This document shows positions 49,935 through 58,918 of a DNA stretch of 64,000 bases, one piece after another. The stretch is taken from NCBI RefSeq assembly GCF_900103785.1, contig NZ_FNHE01000008.1, positions 212,664-276,663 on the forward strand, in the 5' to 3' direction. Each line of letters starts with the position of its first letter. Within the stretch, counting starts at the first letter, position 1. Below the pieces are notes generated by a model, which was given only the letters and a program-made list of their open reading frames with translations, made no database searches and was not told the origin of the DNA. Position numbers and translations under genes: made by a program. The DNA is from Geodermatophilus siccatus. GTDB taxonomy: Bacteria; Actinomycetota; Actinomycetes; Mycobacteriales; Geodermatophilaceae.

Positions 49935-50663
49935 GTGCGGCCCTTCCTCCTGCTGGCCTCGCGGCCCGAGGACGAGGCCGCGGACGACGAGTACGCCGCC
50001 TTCCTCCGCGCCACCGGCCTGGAGGAGCACCAGCTGCGGCGGATCCGGCTGGAGGCCGGGCCGCTGCCGCCGCTGGACCTCGACGACTACGCCGGGGTGT
50101 TCCTCGGCGGCGGGCCGTTCAACTCCAGCGACCCCGCCGAGGACAAGTCCGCCGTCCAGCAGCGGGTCGAGGCGGAGCTGTCGGGGCTGCTCGACGAGGT
50201 CGTCGCCCGCGACCTGCCCTTCCTCGGCGCCTGCTACGGCGTCGGCACCCTCGGCGTCCACCAGGGCGGGGTGGTCGACCGCACCCACGGCGAGCCGGTC
50301 TCCTGCGTGCCGGTGACGCTGACCGACGCCGGCCGGGCCGATCCGCTGCTCGCCGGGGTGCCGGACGTCTTCGACGCGCTGGTGGGGCACAAGGAGGCCT
50401 GCCGCGTGCTGCCGCCCTCTGCGGTGCTCCTGGCGACCTCGGCCGGCTGCCCGGTGCAGATGTTCCGGGTTGGCCGCAACGTCTACGCCACCCAGTTCCA
50501 CCCCGAGCTCGACGTCGCCGGCGTCGTCACCCGGGTGCGGGTCTACCAGCACGCCGGCTACTTCCCGCCCGCGGAGATGGAGGAGCTCATCACCCGGGTC
50601 AGCCGGGCGGTGGTCACCGAGCCCAGCCGCCTGCTGGCCAACTTCGTCGCCCGGTACGCCTGA
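49935..50663 (+). CDS. Class I glutamine amidotransferase-like protein (GMP-synthase type)
   Basis: The 242-residue protein has the triad Cys in PFLGACYGVGTLG (about residue 100), plus His and Glu in YATQFHPELDV (about 188-190). The GGGPFNSSDP motif near 60 resembles the GuaA-type glutaminase. It is a stand-alone domain; such proteins hydrolyse glutamine or gamma-glutamyl bonds. GTG at 49935 is 13 bases after the inverted repeat, so the hairpin could affect its mRNA. The partner and pathway are not evident. Confidence 0.85.
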   Translation: MRPFLLLASRPEDEAADDEYAAFLRATGLEEHQLRRIRLEAGPLPPLDLDDYAGVFLGGGPFNSSDPAEDKSAVQQRVEAELSGLLDEVVARDLPFLGACYGVGTLGVHQGGVVDRTHGEPVSCVPVTLTDAGRADPLLAGVPDVFDALVGHKEACRVLPPSAVLLATSAGCPVQMFRVGRNVYATQFHPELDVAGVVTRVRVYQHAGYFPPAEMEELITRVSRAVVTEPSRLLANFVARYA

Positions 50664-50764
50664 GCGGCCCGGCTCTTCTGCGGACCGTCGACCGCGGGGG
50701 AGACTGCGCGAGCGCACAGGCCGCCCGAGCCCGGAGCCTGGTGCACGGGGCGGTGGGAGGTGCC

Positions 50765-52288
50765 ATGGGTCGAGCGGCGGTGGCCCCGGACGGCGGCCTG
50801 CGCATGGGCACGCCCCGGGCCCGGTGGGTGCTGCTCACCACGGTGCTGGGCTCGGGCCTGGCATTCCTCGACGCGACCGTCGTCAACGTGGCGCTCGAGC
50901 GGATCGGCACCGACCTCGACGCCGGCTTCTCCGGCCTGCAGTGGACGGTCAACGCCTACACCCTCACCCTGGCCTCGCTGATCCTCATGGGCGGCTCGCT
51001 CGGCGACCGGTTCGGCCGTCGGCGGGTGTTCGTCGTCGGGGTGGTCTGGTTCGCGGGCGCCTCCTTGCTCTGCGGCCTGGCCCCCGACGTGCGGACCCTC
51101 ATCGCGGCACGGGCCCTGCAGGGTGTGGGCGGAGCGCTCCTGACCCCCGGCAGCCTGGCGATCATCTCGGCGTCCTTCCACGGCAGCGACCGCGCCGCGG
51201 CGGTCGGTGCGTGGTCGGGGCTGGGCGGGGTCGCGGGAGCGATCGGGCCGTTCCTCGGCGGCTGGCTGGTGGAGTGGAGCTGGCGGGCGGTCTTCCTCGT
51301 CAACCTGCCGCTGGCCGTGGTGATCGTCGCCGTCGCCGCCCGGCACGTGCCCGAGTCGCGGGACCCGGAGGCCACGCAGCGGCTGGACTGGGCCGGGACG
51401 GGGCTGGTCGCAGCGGGCCTGGGCTGCCTCACCTACGGGCTGACCGCGGCAGGGGAGCCCGGGGGTGGCGCGGCGTACCTGGCCTGGGGCGCGGCGGGGG
51501 TGGTCGCCCTCGTCGCCTTCGCGCTCGCGCAGCGCCGCTCCACCAACCCGCTGGTGCCGCCGGCGCTCTTCCGGGACCCCCAGTTCAGTGCGGCCAACGC
51601 CGTGACGCTGCTGGTCTACGCGGCCCTGGGGGCGTTGTTCGTCCTGCTCGTGCTCCAGCTGCAGGTCGTCTCCGGCTTCTCACCGCTGCTCGCCGGCACC
51701 GCCCTGCTGCCGGTCACCGTGCTCATGCTGGTGTTCTCGGCCCGCGTCGGGGCCATGGCCCAACGGATCGGTCCGCGCCCGCTGCTGACCGCCGGTCCGC
51801 TCGTCGCCGCCGCGGGGGTGCTGCTCATGCTGCGCATCGGACCGGATGCCTCCTACGTTCCCGACGTGCTGCCTGCGGCGGTCCTCTTCGGCGCCGGGTT
51901 GACCCTGCTCGTGGCGCCCCTGACCGCGACGGTGCTGGACTCCGCGGCCGACCGCTACGCCGGCGTCGCCTCGGGCGTGAACAACGCCGTCGCCCGGGCC
52001 GCTGGGCTGCTCGCGGTCGCCGTGGTGCCCGTCGCGGCAGGGATCACCGGCGACGCGTACACCGACCCCACGGCTCTCGGCGCCGGCTTCCGGACGGCGA
52101 TGCTGATCTGCGCCGGGCTGCTGGTCGCCGGATCGCTCACGGCCGCCGTCCTCGTCCGCCGTCCGCTGGGCGCCGGGCGACCTGAGCCGGCCCGCATCCC
52201 CCTGGAGGAGTGCGTGCACTGCGGCGTCACCGGGCCCCAGCTGTACCCGCAGGAGCCGGCCACGACGGCGGGGGAGGCGCCGAGGTGA
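50765..52288 (+). CDS. MFS transporter, DHA2/EmrB-QacA type
   Basis: The 507-residue protein has 14 predicted helices. It has the DHA2 motifs LAFLDATVVNVALERIG (motif D1), GGSLGDRFGRRRVFVVG (motif A) and ARALQGVGGALLTPGSLAII (motif C). It should expel drugs or other compounds by proton antiport. ATG at 50765 follows GGGAGG. The C-terminus ends in a short ECVHCGVTGPQ segment with paired cysteines, unusual for the family and maybe a metal site. Its stop overlaps the NhaA fusion by 4 bases (GTGA). Confidence 0.9.
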   Translation: MGRAAVAPDGGLRMGTPRARWVLLTTVLGSGLAFLDATVVNVALERIGTDLDAGFSGLQWTVNAYTLTLASLILMGGSLGDRFGRRRVFVVGVVWFAGASLLCGLAPDVRTLIAARALQGVGGALLTPGSLAIISASFHGSDRAAAVGAWSGLGGVAGAIGPFLGGWLVEWSWRAVFLVNLPLAVVIVAVAARHVPESRDPEATQRLDWAGTGLVAAGLGCLTYGLTAAGEPGGGAAYLAWGAAGVVALVAFALAQRRSTNPLVPPALFRDPQFSAANAVTLLVYAALGALFVLLVLQLQVVSGFSPLLAGTALLPVTVLMLVFSARVGAMAQRIGPRPLLTAGPLVAAAGVLLMLRIGPDASYVPDVLPAAVLFGAGLTLLVAPLTATVLDSAADRYAGVASGVNNAVARAAGLLAVAVVPVAAGITGDAYTDPTALGAGFRTAMLICAGLLVAGSLTAAVLVRRPLGAGRPEPARIPLEECVHCGVTGPQLYPQEPATTAGEAPR

Positions 52289-54915
52289 GCACGAGCGCCG
52301 TCCAGCAGTCCACGTCCGGCGGTCGCGGCCTGCTCGCCCGGGTCGCCCCGCTGCGGCAGCGGCTGCGCACCGAGGCCGGGGGCGCCGGGCTGCTGCTGGC
52401 CGCCACCGTGGTGGCGCTGCTGTGGGCCAACTCGCCGTGGGGCGGGAGCTACGACGCCTTCTGGCACACCGAGGTCGCCGTCCGGTTCGCCGGTGCCGAG
52501 CTGGCCCTGGACCTGCAGCACTGGGTCAACGACGGCCTGATGGTGTTCTTCTTCTTCGTCGTCGGGCTGGAGATTAAGCGCGAGCTGGTCATGGGCGAGC
52601 TCACCGACCGGCGCCGGGCCGCGGTGCCCGCCCTGGCCGCGGTCACCGGCCTGGCGGTGCCGGCACTCGTCTACGTGGCGTTCACCCGCGGCGGCGAGGC
52701 GGCGTCCGCGTGGGGGGTGGTGATCTCCACCGACACCGCGTTCCTGCTCGGCGTGCTGGCGCTGGTCGGCCCGGCCTGCCCCGCGCAGCTGCGGCTCTTC
52801 CTGCTGACCCTGGCCATCGCCGACGACGTCGGTGCTCTGACCGTGATCGCGCTCTTCTACACCGAGGACCTCGCCGTCGGCCCGCTCGTCCTGGCGCTGC
52901 TCGGGCTGGCGCTCATGGTCGGCCTGCGCTACCTGAACGTCTGGCGCGGGCCGGCCTACCTGGTGCTCGGCGTCGCGGTGTGGGTCGCCATGTACCTCTC
53001 CGGCGTGCACCCCACCCTCGCCGGGGTGGTGATCGCGCTGTTCACGCCGGCCTACCCGGCGCGCCGGGAGGAGGTGGAGGACGCCGCCCGGCGGGCACGG
53101 GCCTACCAGCAGTCGCCCAACCCGGAGTTCGCCCGCGCCGCCCGGCTCTCGATCGACCGGTCGGTGTCGGCCAGCGAGCGGCTGCAGCAGCTCTGGCAGC
53201 CGTGGACCAGCTTCGTCATCGTCCCGGTGTTCGCCCTGGCCAACGCGGGCGTCCCGCTGACCGGGGAGACGCTGCGCACCGCGGCCACCTCGCCGGTCAC
53301 CCTGGGCGTGGTCGCCGGGCTGGTGCTGGGCAAGCTCGTCGGCATCCTGCTCGGCACCGGCCTGGCGGTCCGGCTGCGTCTGGGCGAGCTGGCCCCGGGG
53401 CTGACCTGGCTGCAGCTGGCCGGCGGTGCCGCGCTGTCGGGCATCGGCTTCACCATCTCGCTGTTCATCGTCGACCTCGCCTTCGACGACGAGGCGCTGG
53501 CCGACCAGGCGCGGGTCGGCGTCCTGGTCGCCTCGGTGCTGGCCGCGCTGCTCGGCTGGGCGTTGTTCCGGGTCGCCGACCGCCGCCGTACCCCCGGTGC
53601 CGGCAGCCGCCCGGTGCTGCTCGACCCGCCGGTGGACCTCGCCCGGGACCACGTCCGCGGCCCGGTCGACGCGCCGCTCACCCTGGTCGAGTACGGCGAC
53701 TTCGAGTGCCCGTTCTGCGGCCGCGCCACCGGGACGGTCGAGGAGCTGCGCGAGCGCTTCGGCGACCGGCTGCGCTACGTCTTCCGGCACGTGCCGCTGG
53801 TCGACGTCCACCCGCACGCCCGGCTGGCCGCCGAGGCCGCCGAGGCCGCGGGCGCGCAGGGGCGGTTCTGGGAGATGCACGACCGGCTGTTCGCCGGCCA
53901 GGACCGGCTCACCGCGGCCGACCTGCTCGAGCACGCCGCGGCCGCCGGGCTGGACGTGCCGCGCTTCGCCCGCGACCTGGGGTCGAGCCGGTTCGCCCGC
54001 CGGGTCGAGGAGGACGTCGAGTCGGCCGAGGTCAGCGGCGTCGGCGGCACCCCGACGTTCTTCGTCAACGGCCGCCGGCACACCGGGCCGTTCGACACCG
54101 ACTCCCTGACCGCCGCGCTGCTCGCCGCCGCGGGGGAGGAGGAGCTGCCGCCGGCCGGCGACGACGGACTGACCGGGTTGGTGCTGCCGGCGCTCGGCCA
54201 GCGGCGCGGCGAGCCGCGCCCGGCGGCGGACGAGGCGCCCGCGGACGTGCCGGCCGACCTGCCCGAGACGCCCGACCGGGACGGCGCCTACGCGCGGCTG
54301 ACCGACGAGCAGGTCGCGCTGGTCGAGCGCTCCGCCACCCGGCTGCACTGCGCGCCGGGGGACACCCTCTTCCGGGAGGGCGACGCCGGGTACGCCTTCC
54401 ACGTCGTCGTCTCGGGGACCGTCGCCATCGTGGAGGACCTCGGCCGGGCGCACCAGCGGGTCATCTCGGTGCACGGGCCGCACCGCTTCCTCGGCGAGCT
54501 CGACCTGTTCAGCGGCCAGCCGGTGTCGTTGACCGCGCTGGTGCTGCAGCCGGCGGAGGTGCTGCGCGTCGAGCGCGAGCAGCTGCGGGCCGTCTTCACC
54601 GCCGACCCGGCGCTCAAGGAGATGGTGCTGCGGGCCTTCCTGCTCCGCCGCTCCATGCTGCTCGAGCTCGCCGCCGACCTGCGCATCGTCGGCCGGGGCG
54701 GGTCACCGGACAGCCGGCGGCTGCAGGAACTGGCGCGCAGCCACCGGCTGGCGGCCGGCTTCGTCGACCTGGACGCCGGCGGCGACGGCGCGGCGGTGCT
54801 CGCCGAGCTGGGGGTCACCGAGGACGACCTGCCGGTGGTGGTGTGGCGGCACGGTGGCGTGCTGCGCAACCCGAGCGACGACGAGGTCCTCGCCGCGGTC
54901 GAGTCGAGGGCCTGA
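52285..54915 (+). CDS. nhaA: NhaA Na+/H+ antiporter fused to DsbA-like, cNMP-like and thioredoxin-like domains
   Basis: The 876-residue protein has four parts. Residues 1-430 are an 11-12 helix NhaA antiporter (LMVFFFFVVGLEIKRELVMG, LTLAIADDVGALTVIALF with the Asp pair). About 445-615 is a DsbA-like thioredoxin domain with C475-P-F-C478. About 672-790 is a cNMP-binding-like beta-barrel (GDTLFREGDAGYAFHVVVSG, HRFLGELDLFSGQPVSLTALV) that lacks the Arg used to bind cAMP phosphate. About 805-876 is a thioredoxin-like segment similar to the N-terminal part of some cNMP-linked thioredoxin reductases. GTG at 52285 overlaps the MFS stop (GTGA). Likely exchanges Na+ for H+ with redox-sensing tail domains; the tail's role is unknown. 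Confidence 0.85.
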   Translation: MSTSAVQQSTSGGRGLLARVAPLRQRLRTEAGGAGLLLAATVVALLWANSPWGGSYDAFWHTEVAVRFAGAELALDLQHWVNDGLMVFFFFVVGLEIKRELVMGELTDRRRAAVPALAAVTGLAVPALVYVAFTRGGEAASAWGVVISTDTAFLLGVLALVGPACPAQLRLFLLTLAIADDVGALTVIALFYTEDLAVGPLVLALLGLALMVGLRYLNVWRGPAYLVLGVAVWVAMYLSGVHPTLAGVVIALFTPAYPARREEVEDAARRARAYQQSPNPEFARAARLSIDRSVSASERLQQLWQPWTSFVIVPVFALANAGVPLTGETLRTAATSPVTLGVVAGLVLGKLVGILLGTGLAVRLRLGELAPGLTWLQLAGGAALSGIGFTISLFIVDLAFDDEALADQARVGVLVASVLAALLGWALFRVADRRRTPGAGSRPVLLDPPVDLARDHVRGPVDAPLTLVEYGDFECPFCGRATGTVEELRERFGDRLRYVFRHVPLVDVHPHARLAAEAAEAAGAQGRFWEMHDRLFAGQDRLTAADLLEHAAAAGLDVPRFARDLGSSRFARRVEEDVESAEVSGVGGTPTFFVNGRRHTGPFDTDSLTAALLAAAGEEELPPAGDDGLTGLVLPALGQRRGEPRPAADEAPADVPADLPETPDRDGAYARLTDEQVALVERSATRLHCAPGDTLFREGDAGYAFHVVVSGTVAIVEDLGRAHQRVISVHGPHRFLGELDLFSGQPVSLTALVLQPAEVLRVEREQLRAVFTADPALKEMVLRAFLLRRSMLLELAADLRIVGRGGSPDSRRLQELARSHRLAAGFVDLDAGGDGAAVLAELGVTEDDLPVVVWRHGGVLRNPSDDEVLAAVESRA

Positions 54916-55841
54916 GCGGCGTCCCTCCCAGGTCTTCACGGGTGGGTCACCGACACGGCAGGTGGCCGTCGTCCTCCGGTCGCGGGCGACGGCGAGCGTC
55001 CGCGCCATGCGCGTCATCGGCCATCGCGGCACACCCACCGGCCCCCGGCACACCGAGAACACCCTCCCCGCGGTGGTGGCCGCCCTGGAGGCCGGCGCCG
55101 ACGGGGTGGAGGTCGACGTGCGCACGACCGCCGACGGGGTCCTCGTCCTCGCCCACGACCCCGACCTCGGCCGGGTGCTGGGCACCGGCGTCGGCACCGG
55201 TCCGGTCGTCGCGGAGACCCCCTCCGCCGCGCTGCGCGCCCTCCGGTTGCCCGGCGGCGCCCACGTCTCGACCCTCGACGAGGTCCTCGACCTCGCCGCC
55301 GACTCCCGCGCGCTCGTCGTCGCCGAGGTCAAGGCCGGCCTCGGCGCCCGGCGCGCCCGGACCGCCGTGCTGCTCGCGGACCACCTCCACGGGCGGAGGC
55401 GGCGGCGACCGGGGGCCGACCGGGTCGTTCCGTCCTCCTTCGACACGGTCAGCGCCCGGGCCCTCGCCGGATGCGGCACCGTCGGCGGGGCGGTCATCCT
55501 CGAACCGTGGCAGGAGCCCCGCCGGATGGCCGGGTGGGCGCGGCGCTGCGGGCTCACCGAGCTGCACCTGTCCGTCGAGCACGTCCGCCGCGACCCGGGA
55601 CTGGTCGCCGACCTGCACGCGACGGGCATGGCGGTCGCCGCGGGCATCGTGGACGACCCCGAGGAGTCCGCCCGGCTGGCCCGGCTGGGCGTGGACCTGC
55701 TGTGCACCGACGCCGTCGCCCGGGTCGGTCGCCGGCGCGGAGCCGTCGTCCCCGCCGGGACCGCGTCGGGTCGGCCGGCCGGTGCGGCGCGAGGCGGCCG
55801 GCGACGAGGTCCTCGCCGCGGTCGAGGCGAGGGCCTGAGCG
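54879..55841. repeat. 40-bp direct repeat: nhaA 3' end copied at the GDPD 3' end
   Basis: Bases 54879-54918 (last codons and stop of the nhaA fusion) recur at 55802-55841, 923 bases away, with one mismatch (T54904 versus G55827). In the second copy the GDPD gene reads the same DNA in another frame. The repeats bracket the GDPD gene. Confidence 0.7.
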
Positions 55842-55879
55842 CCGCTCAGGCGGGGACGCGCCCGTCCTCCAGCAGGTGA
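55007..55879 (+). CDS. Glycerophosphodiester phosphodiesterase (second copy)
   Basis: The 290-residue protein has the GDPD motifs RVIGHRGTPTGPRHTENTLPA (HR..ENT), DGVEVDVRTTADGVLVLAHD and LGVDLLCTDAVARV near the end of the barrel. It should release glycerol-3-phosphate from phosphodiesters in the cytoplasm. ATG at 55007 gives the natural start with weak ribosome-binding signal. The final 35 residues are Arg/Gly-rich and encoded by DNA duplicated from the end of nhaA in another frame, so this tail is probably non-native. It overlaps the convergent STAS gene by 34 bases. Confidence 0.8.
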   Translation: MRVIGHRGTPTGPRHTENTLPAVVAALEAGADGVEVDVRTTADGVLVLAHDPDLGRVLGTGVGTGPVVAETPSAALRALRLPGGAHVSTLDEVLDLAADSRALVVAEVKAGLGARRARTAVLLADHLHGRRRRRPGADRVVPSSFDTVSARALAGCGTVGGAVILEPWQEPRRMAGWARRCGLTELHLSVEHVRRDPGLVADLHATGMAVAAGIVDDPEESARLARLGVDLLCTDAVARVGRRRGAVVPAGTASGRPAGAARGGRRRGPRRGRGEGLSAAQAGTRPSSSR

Positions 55880-56190
55880 CGGTCGAGACGCAGCCGGACC
55901 AGCACCCGCTGCAGCTCCGGCGAGGCGCCGCACAGCGTCAGCCGCCGGTCGTGCCGCAGCAGGCGGCGGTAGGCCGCGCCGATGGCGCGCAGCCCGGTGT
56001 GGTCGGCCACGGTGACCGCGGCGACGTCGAGCACCCACCGCCGCTGCTCGGTCAGCAGCAGTCCGGACACCGCCGTGTGCAGCGCGCGGACGGTCCGGGA
56101 GTCCAGCCGGCCGGTCACCGTCAGGCGACCGGCGGCGACGTCGACGTCGACGAGGAGGGCTCCGGGCGGGGGGAGCGGCGGGAGGGACAA
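55846..56190 (-). CDS. STAS-domain protein (anti-sigma antagonist-like)
   Basis: The 114-residue protein has the STAS pattern: AAGRLTVTGRLDSRTVRALHTAVSGLL, then RRWVLDVAAVTVADHTGLRAIGAAYRRL (with the loop DVAAVTVADHTGL holding the regulatory Thr/Ser position) and LTLCGASPELQRVLVRLRL. TTG at 56190 was chosen as the start because GAGGTGG lies 5 bases upstream. It may take part in a sigma/anti-sigma phosphorylation switch, but no anti-sigma kinase gene is nearby. Confidence 0.75.
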   Translation of the reverse strand: MSLPPLPPPGALLVDVDVAAGRLTVTGRLDSRTVRALHTAVSGLLLTEQRRWVLDVAAVTVADHTGLRAIGAAYRRLLRHDRRLTLCGASPELQRVLVRLRLDRHLLEDGRVPA

Positions 56191-56325
56191 GCGACCACCT
56201 CGGGAGGCGCACACGAGGCGACGGGGACCGGCGACCGCGCTGCGGGACGAGCCACGGGCCGGCGTCTGGACCCGCGACCAGCGTATCGGAACGACGCCGT
56301 CTCGACAACCGACCGCCGACCCGCT

Positions 56326-56365
56326 GCACCTGCGGGGAGACCGGGCCCGGGCTCCCCGCAGGTGC
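56326..56365 (-). terminator. Hairpin terminator of the amide operon
   Basis: A perfect 14-bp stem (56326-56339 with 56352-56365) encloses a 12-base loop containing CCGGGCCCGG. It sits immediately after the formamidase stop codon on the minus strand and probably ends the permease-formamidase mRNA. Confidence 0.75.
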
Positions 56366-56366
56366 G

Positions 56367-57404
56367 TCAGCGCTGCGCCAGATAGGCCGCGGCGGTCTCC
56401 CGCAGGCGGTCGTGCACGCCGTCGACCGCGACGGCACCGGGCAGGAACCGCTTGGGCAGCTTCGCCACCATCGTGTAGTTGGTGTCGACGACGTTGCCCG
56501 CGGGCGCGAGGCCGGCCTGGCTGACCAGCTGCAGGGCGTCGAGGGTGTCCCAGCCGGTGAGCTCGGCCGCCCAGGTCACCAGGTCGTGCTGGCTGATCCG
56601 GAAGGCGTCCTCGAGCGGCCGGACCGAGCCGGTCGACATGAGGTGCTCGTCGGTCTCCAGCCGCGGCCACGCCGGCGGTGCCCCGCCCGGCGTCCCGCCC
56701 TTGACCAGGTCGACGACGACGACCGTGCGCATCGCCGCCTCGACGGCGGTGCCGCACACCTCGCCCTCGCCCTGCCGGCAGTGCCCGTCGCCGATGGAGA
56801 GCAGCCCGCCGGGGGCGTTGACGCCGAAGTACAGCGTCGTCCCCGCCCGGGCCTCGGGGGTGTCCATGTTCCCGCCGTGCGCGCCCGGGGTGATGCTGGC
56901 GAAGACCTCGCCGCCCGCGGGGGCGACCCCGATCGTGCCGTGCATCGGGTCCAGCGGGAGCTCGACCTCCGGGCCGCCGCGGTGCGGCCGGAACAGGCAC
57001 GTGCCCCGCTCCCGGTCGACCTCGTAGACCCAGACCCGCTCCTCCAGCGCCTCGTGCAGCATCGCCGTCGAGTGGGTGGTGGTCAGCGCGCCGAAGTGCG
57101 GGAACGTCGATGACACCGCCCAGTCGCGGGCGGGGGCGATCTCCACCAGGTGCACCGCGAGGGTGTCCCCGGGCTCGGCGCCCTCGACCGCGATCGGCCC
57201 GGTGACCGGGTTGAGGTAGGGGAACTCGCACACCTGGCTGGGCAGGTCGCCTACCCCGCGCACCCGCCCGCCGAAGCAGTCCTCGGTGGTCAGCTCGACG
57301 ACGCTGCCCGGGGGGACCGTGACCAGCGGCTCGCCGCCCCCGAAGGTGTAGCGCAGCTGGTCGGCCGCCGGCGCGACGGTCACGACCTCCAGTGAGGCCG
57401 TCAC
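56367..57404 (-). CDS. Acetamidase/formamidase
   Basis: The 345-residue protein belongs to the FmdA/AmdA family: GSVVELTTEDCFGGRVR, LNPVTGPIAVEGAEPGDTLAVH, HGTIGVAPAGGEVF and SIGDGHCRQGEGEVCGTAVE. These hydrolyse formamide or acetamide to the acid and ammonia. GTG at 57404 overlaps the permease stop (GTGA), so uptake and hydrolysis are coupled. The upstream AmiC-like and MarR genes match the set controlling mycobacterial acetamidase, so amide induction is likely. Its exact amide is not shown. Confidence 0.9.
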   Translation of the reverse strand: MTASLEVVTVAPAADQLRYTFGGGEPLVTVPPGSVVELTTEDCFGGRVRGVGDLPSQVCEFPYLNPVTGPIAVEGAEPGDTLAVHLVEIAPARDWAVSSTFPHFGALTTTHSTAMLHEALEERVWVYEVDRERGTCLFRPHRGGPEVELPLDPMHGTIGVAPAGGEVFASITPGAHGGNMDTPEARAGTTLYFGVNAPGGLLSIGDGHCRQGEGEVCGTAVEAAMRTVVVVDLVKGGTPGGAPPAWPRLETDEHLMSTGSVRPLEDAFRISQHDLVTWAAELTGWDTLDALQLVSQAGLAPAGNVVDTNYTMVAKLPKRFLPGAVAVDGVHDRLRETAAAYLAQR

Positions 57405-58840
57405 AGGCCCTGCTCCGCCCGGATCTCCGGCTTGCGGCCGGTGGCCAGGAGCACGCCCATCAGGACCAGGCCGACCACCAGCCACACGAAGCCGAGCTCC
57501 TGCGCGGCGACCTGCGCGTTGTAGACGACGTAGGCGAGGATCGCGAACCCGATGACCGGGACCGCGAGGTGCAACCACCAGTTCCGGCTCTTCTGCCGGA
57601 CCACGAAGTGGACGACGACCGAGACGTGCAGCAGCAGGAACGCCGACAGCGCGCCGAAGTTGACCAGCGTCGAGAGCAGGGTGATGCCGTCCTCGCGCGA
57701 CTCCATGTAGAGGCCGAGCACCAGGGAGACGGCTGCCACGAGGAACGTGGCGTTGACCGGGACCCGGCGGGTCGGGTGCACCTTGCGCAGGAAGCCGGGC
57801 AGCTGGCGGTCGCGGGCCATGGCGAACAGCAGGCGGGAGGTGGCCGCCTGGGCGACCAGCGAGTTGGCGAAGCCCCAGGCGACCGCCGTGGCGACCGCGG
57901 TGAGCGTCGACAGCCAGGCCCCGCCGGCCACCGCGGCGGCGTCGTAGAACGCCGTCCCGGCGGCGTCGCCCTCCGCGATGAGGGTGTCGGGGTCGGGCAC
58001 CAGGAGCGCGGCGATCCAGGTCTGGACGATGAACAGCGTCCCGGCCAGGGCCAGCGCGGCGATCATCGCCTTGCCGATCGAGCGCGCGGAGTCGCGGTTC
58101 TCCTCGGCCAGCGTGGAGATGCCGTCGAAGCCGAGGAAGCTCAGCACCGCGATCGACACCGCGCCGAAGACCAGCTCCAGCGAGAAGGTGTCGCTGTTGT
58201 AGACGGGTGAGAAGTCGAAGCCGCGGCCCTCGCCGGAGGCCAGCGCGACGACCCCGATGACCAGGAAGATCGCCAGCACGACCAGCTCGGCGACGAGCAT
58301 GACCTTGTTGACCCGCGCGGTGAACTCGATGCCGAAGTAGTTGACGACGGTGTTGAGGACGACGAAGCCGACCAGCCACACCCACACCGGGACGGTCGTC
58401 AGGATCGAGTTCATCGCGATCGCGGCGATGAGGTAGAGCAGCGCGGGGACCAGCACGTAGTCGAGCAGGATCATCCAGCCGGCGATGAAGCCGACCGGCT
58501 GGGCGATGCCGCGACCGGCGTAGGTGTAGACCGAGCCGGCCATCGGGAAGGCCCGCGACATCTGCGAGTAGGACGCCGCGGTGAACGCCATGGCGAGCCC
58601 GCCGATGGCGTAGGCCAGGGCGACCATGCCGCCCGAGCCCTGGAAGACGCTGCCGAAGATGCCGAACGGCGCGATCGGCACCATGAAGATCAAGCCGTAG
58701 ACCAGCAGGTCGGTGAAGCTCAGCGAGCGCTTGAGCTCCTGGCGGTAGCCGAAGGCCTCGACGCTCCGGTCGCCGGTCGCGCCGGTCGCGCCGGCCGGGC
58801 CGCCTGTCGTGTTCGTCGTGGTGGTGCTGGGGTCGCTCAC
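57401..58840 (-). CDS. APC-superfamily permease of the amide operon
   Basis: The 479-residue polytopic protein has about 12 helices with the APC signature: LTDLL-like entry SLSFTDLLVYGLIFMVPIAPFG, FTAASYSQMSRAFPMAGSVYTY and VLSFLGFDGISTLAEENRDSAR. It probably imports an amide, amino acid or amine feeding the formamidase. GTG at 58840 was preferred over GTG at 58846 because GGAG then lies 6 bases upstream. A perfect 18-bp palindrome (58893-58910) just upstream is a probable operator. It is the first gene of the two-gene operon. Confidence 0.88.
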   Translation of the reverse strand: MSDPSTTTTNTTGGPAGATGATGDRSVEAFGYRQELKRSLSFTDLLVYGLIFMVPIAPFGIFGSVFQGSGGMVALAYAIGGLAMAFTAASYSQMSRAFPMAGSVYTYAGRGIAQPVGFIAGWMILLDYVLVPALLYLIAAIAMNSILTTVPVWVWLVGFVVLNTVVNYFGIEFTARVNKVMLVAELVVLAIFLVIGVVALASGEGRGFDFSPVYNSDTFSLELVFGAVSIAVLSFLGFDGISTLAEENRDSARSIGKAMIAALALAGTLFIVQTWIAALLVPDPDTLIAEGDAAGTAFYDAAAVAGGAWLSTLTAVATAVAWGFANSLVAQAATSRLLFAMARDRQLPGFLRKVHPTRRVPVNATFLVAAVSLVLGLYMESREDGITLLSTLVNFGALSAFLLLHVSVVVHFVVRQKSRNWWLHLAVPVIGFAILAYVVYNAQVAAQELGFVWLVVGLVLMGVLLATGRKPEIRAEQGL

Positions 58841-58892
58841 GCCCACTCCTCTCCTCCGGCTCCGGGCCGGGCGGGGAGAGAGTAGGCGGGGT

Positions 58893-58910
58893 TGCTTCCA
58901 GATGGAAGCA
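58893..58910. promoter_or_regulatory. Palindromic operator before the amide permease
   Basis: TGCTTCCA-GA-TGGAAGCA is a perfect 18-bp inverted repeat 53 bases upstream of the permease start and 8 bases after the amiC-like stop. Its form (TTGCTTCCA centre TGGAAGCA) is typical of MarR-family operators, so the MarR protein at 59990 is the obvious candidate binder. It implies the operon has its own promoter here. Confidence 0.7.
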
Positions 58911-58918
58911 GTGCCCCG

